Assembly (NCBI RefSeq): GCF_002727065.1
Contig: NZ_PDVP01000005.1
Coordinates: 124,001-188,000 of the forward strand
DNA from: Zhengella mangrovi
GTDB lineage: Bacteria; Pseudomonadota; Alphaproteobacteria; Rhizobiales; Rhizobiaceae
Direction: 5' to 3'
DNA: 64,000 nt
The notes below the pieces were generated by a model. That model was given only the letters and a program-made list of their open reading frames with translations. It had not been told where the DNA came from and did no database searches. This document shows positions 63,414 through 64,000 of the stretch, piece by piece. Made by a program: the position numbers and the translations under genes. How positions within the stretch are numbered: the stretch's first letter is position 1; the number at the start of each line of letters is the position of its first letter.

Positions 63414-64000
63414 ATGAACGCACCCGTTTCCCCGCATGGACGCCTCCGTCTCGACCAGCTCCTGGCCGACAGGGGCCTCGTCGCCTCGCGCTCGCGGGCG
63501 CGCGACGCCATCGCGCGGGGCACGGTCACGGTCAACGGCGTTACGGCTGCCAAGCCCGGCCAGATGGTCGCTTCCGACGTGGCCATCGCCATTGCCGATC
63601 CGGCGCAGGGCTATGTCTCGCGGGCGGCGCTCAAGCTGGCTCCCGCCCTCGATGGCTTCGGGATCGATGTCGCCGGCGCCAACGCGCTGGATGTCGGCGC
63701 GTCGACAGGCGGCTTCACCCAGGTCCTGCTGGAGCGCGGCGCAGCCCATGTCACGGCGGTCGATGTCGGCCACGGCCAGATGCATCCGGAGCTTGCAGCC
63801 GATCCGCGCGTCATGGTGCTGGAAGGCCTGAACGCCCGCGATCTCGCGGCGTCCGACCTTCCGCGCGGCGCGCCGGACCTCGTCGTGTGCGACGTGTCGT
63901 TCATCTCGCTGAAGCTGGCCATGCCACCGGCGCTGGCGTTGGCCGCGCCCGGTGCCCGCTGCGTGCTGCTGGTCAAGCCGCAATTCGAGGCCGGCCGCGA
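63414..64000 (+). CDS. tlyA: TlyA family rRNA 2'-O-methyltransferase (partial, runs off the window)
   Basis: The first 195 codons are present. An S4 RNA-binding domain comes first (RLRLDQLLADRGLVASRSRA and RGTVTVNGVTAAKPGQMV, residues about 9-55). It is followed by an FtsJ-like methyltransferase core with LDVGASTGGFTQVLLERGAA (motif I) and LVVCDVSFISLKLA (near 170). TlyA methylates 16S and 23S rRNA at cytidine 2'-hydroxyls and affects capreomycin sensitivity; many members are also annotated haemolysin A. In Rhizobiales it often follows dxs. Confidence 0.92.
   Translation, partial: MNAPVSPHGRLRLDQLLADRGLVASRSRARDAIARGTVTVNGVTAAKPGQMVASDVAIAIADPAQGYVSRAALKLAPALDGFGIDVAGANALDVGASTGGFTQVLLERGAAHVTAVDVGHGQMHPELAADPRVMVLEGLNARDLAASDLPRGAPDLVVCDVSFISLKLAMPPALALAAPGARCVLLVKPQFEAGR

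Overview
The window is ordinary chromosome of a GC-rich alphaproteobacterium, most likely of the order Hyphomicrobiales (Rhizobiales). The evidence is the split F0 operon order atpI-atpB-atpE-atpF'-atpF followed by rnhB, Rhizobiales-type small families (DUF1344, DUF6101), a CTTGAC-17-CTAT type housekeeping promoter, and the neighbourhood NnrU-TPR protein-der. I cannot name the genus. No rRNA, tRNA, phage, transposase or CRISPR array was seen.

Layout. 1-9.7 kb: the end of an ABC-2 exporter, a Tat-exported amine oxidase, a YeeE/YedE sulfur-compound transporter divergent from a BCCT betaine-type transporter (with a perfect FNR/FixK box between them), a MAPEG protein, an MFS transporter, a secreted polysaccharide deacetylase, a DksA-type zinc-finger protein and NnrU. 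9.8-17.5 kb: a YfgM-like TPR protein, der, a SleB-type cell-wall hydrolase, the F0 part of ATP synthase with a good promoter and terminator, and rnhB carrying a partial, decayed tandem duplication. 17.7-24.5 kb: a COG1533 radical SAM gene with a LexA-type box upstream, then a minus-strand operon (DUF2007, a TrmN6-like methylase, an S49 peptidase, a small membrane protein, ispE, moaB) and a polyprenyl diphosphate synthase. ispE, the polyprenyl synthase and ubiA (39.2 kb) together serve isoprenoid and ubiquinone synthesis.

24.6-32.4 kb: a large TPR protein, a tripartite ABC exporter (ATPase, 789-residue permease, HlyD-type adaptor), then a metal unit of a MerR regulator divergent from a short cation diffusion facilitator, with a textbook 19-bp-spacer MerR promoter. 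A DUF4242 protein and a LysR regulator follow, sharing an LTTR-type palindrome, and then a ketopantoate reductase. 34.5-37.3 kb: a three-gene catabolic operon (TetR regulator, PaaK-like CoA ligase, enoyl-CoA hydratase) with a 24-bp palindromic operator. 37.4-46.5 kb: arsC, purD, ubiA, a DUF6101 protein, a GlcD-type FAD oxidase, a Sua5-type threonylcarbamoyl-AMP synthase, a secreted protein with an internal repeat, and glyS.

46.5-49.2 kb: glyS and glyQ are separated by a DUF559 nuclease gene with inverted palindromic repeats, a fasciclin protein and a possible microprotein. 49.3-54 kb: a second acyl-CoA module (590-residue-class acyl-CoA dehydrogenase, ECI2-like isomerase, acyl-CoA ligase). 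54-64 kb: pdxH, a lipoprotein, a DnaJ-like protein, fabI, a histidine phosphatase, a DUF1344 protein, aroC with a translationally coupled secreted protein, a histone-deacetylase-family enzyme, xseB followed by a 63-bp tandem repeat array, pirin, a small secreted protein and the start of tlyA.

Most of the window is housekeeping or central metabolism. The observations most worth following are regulatory or structural: the nested FNR palindrome, the LexA box before the radical SAM-rnhB pair, the DUF559-repeat insertion between the glyQ and glyS genes, the rnhB partial duplication and the xseB-distal repeat array. I found nothing that clearly amounts to a new defence or mobile system.
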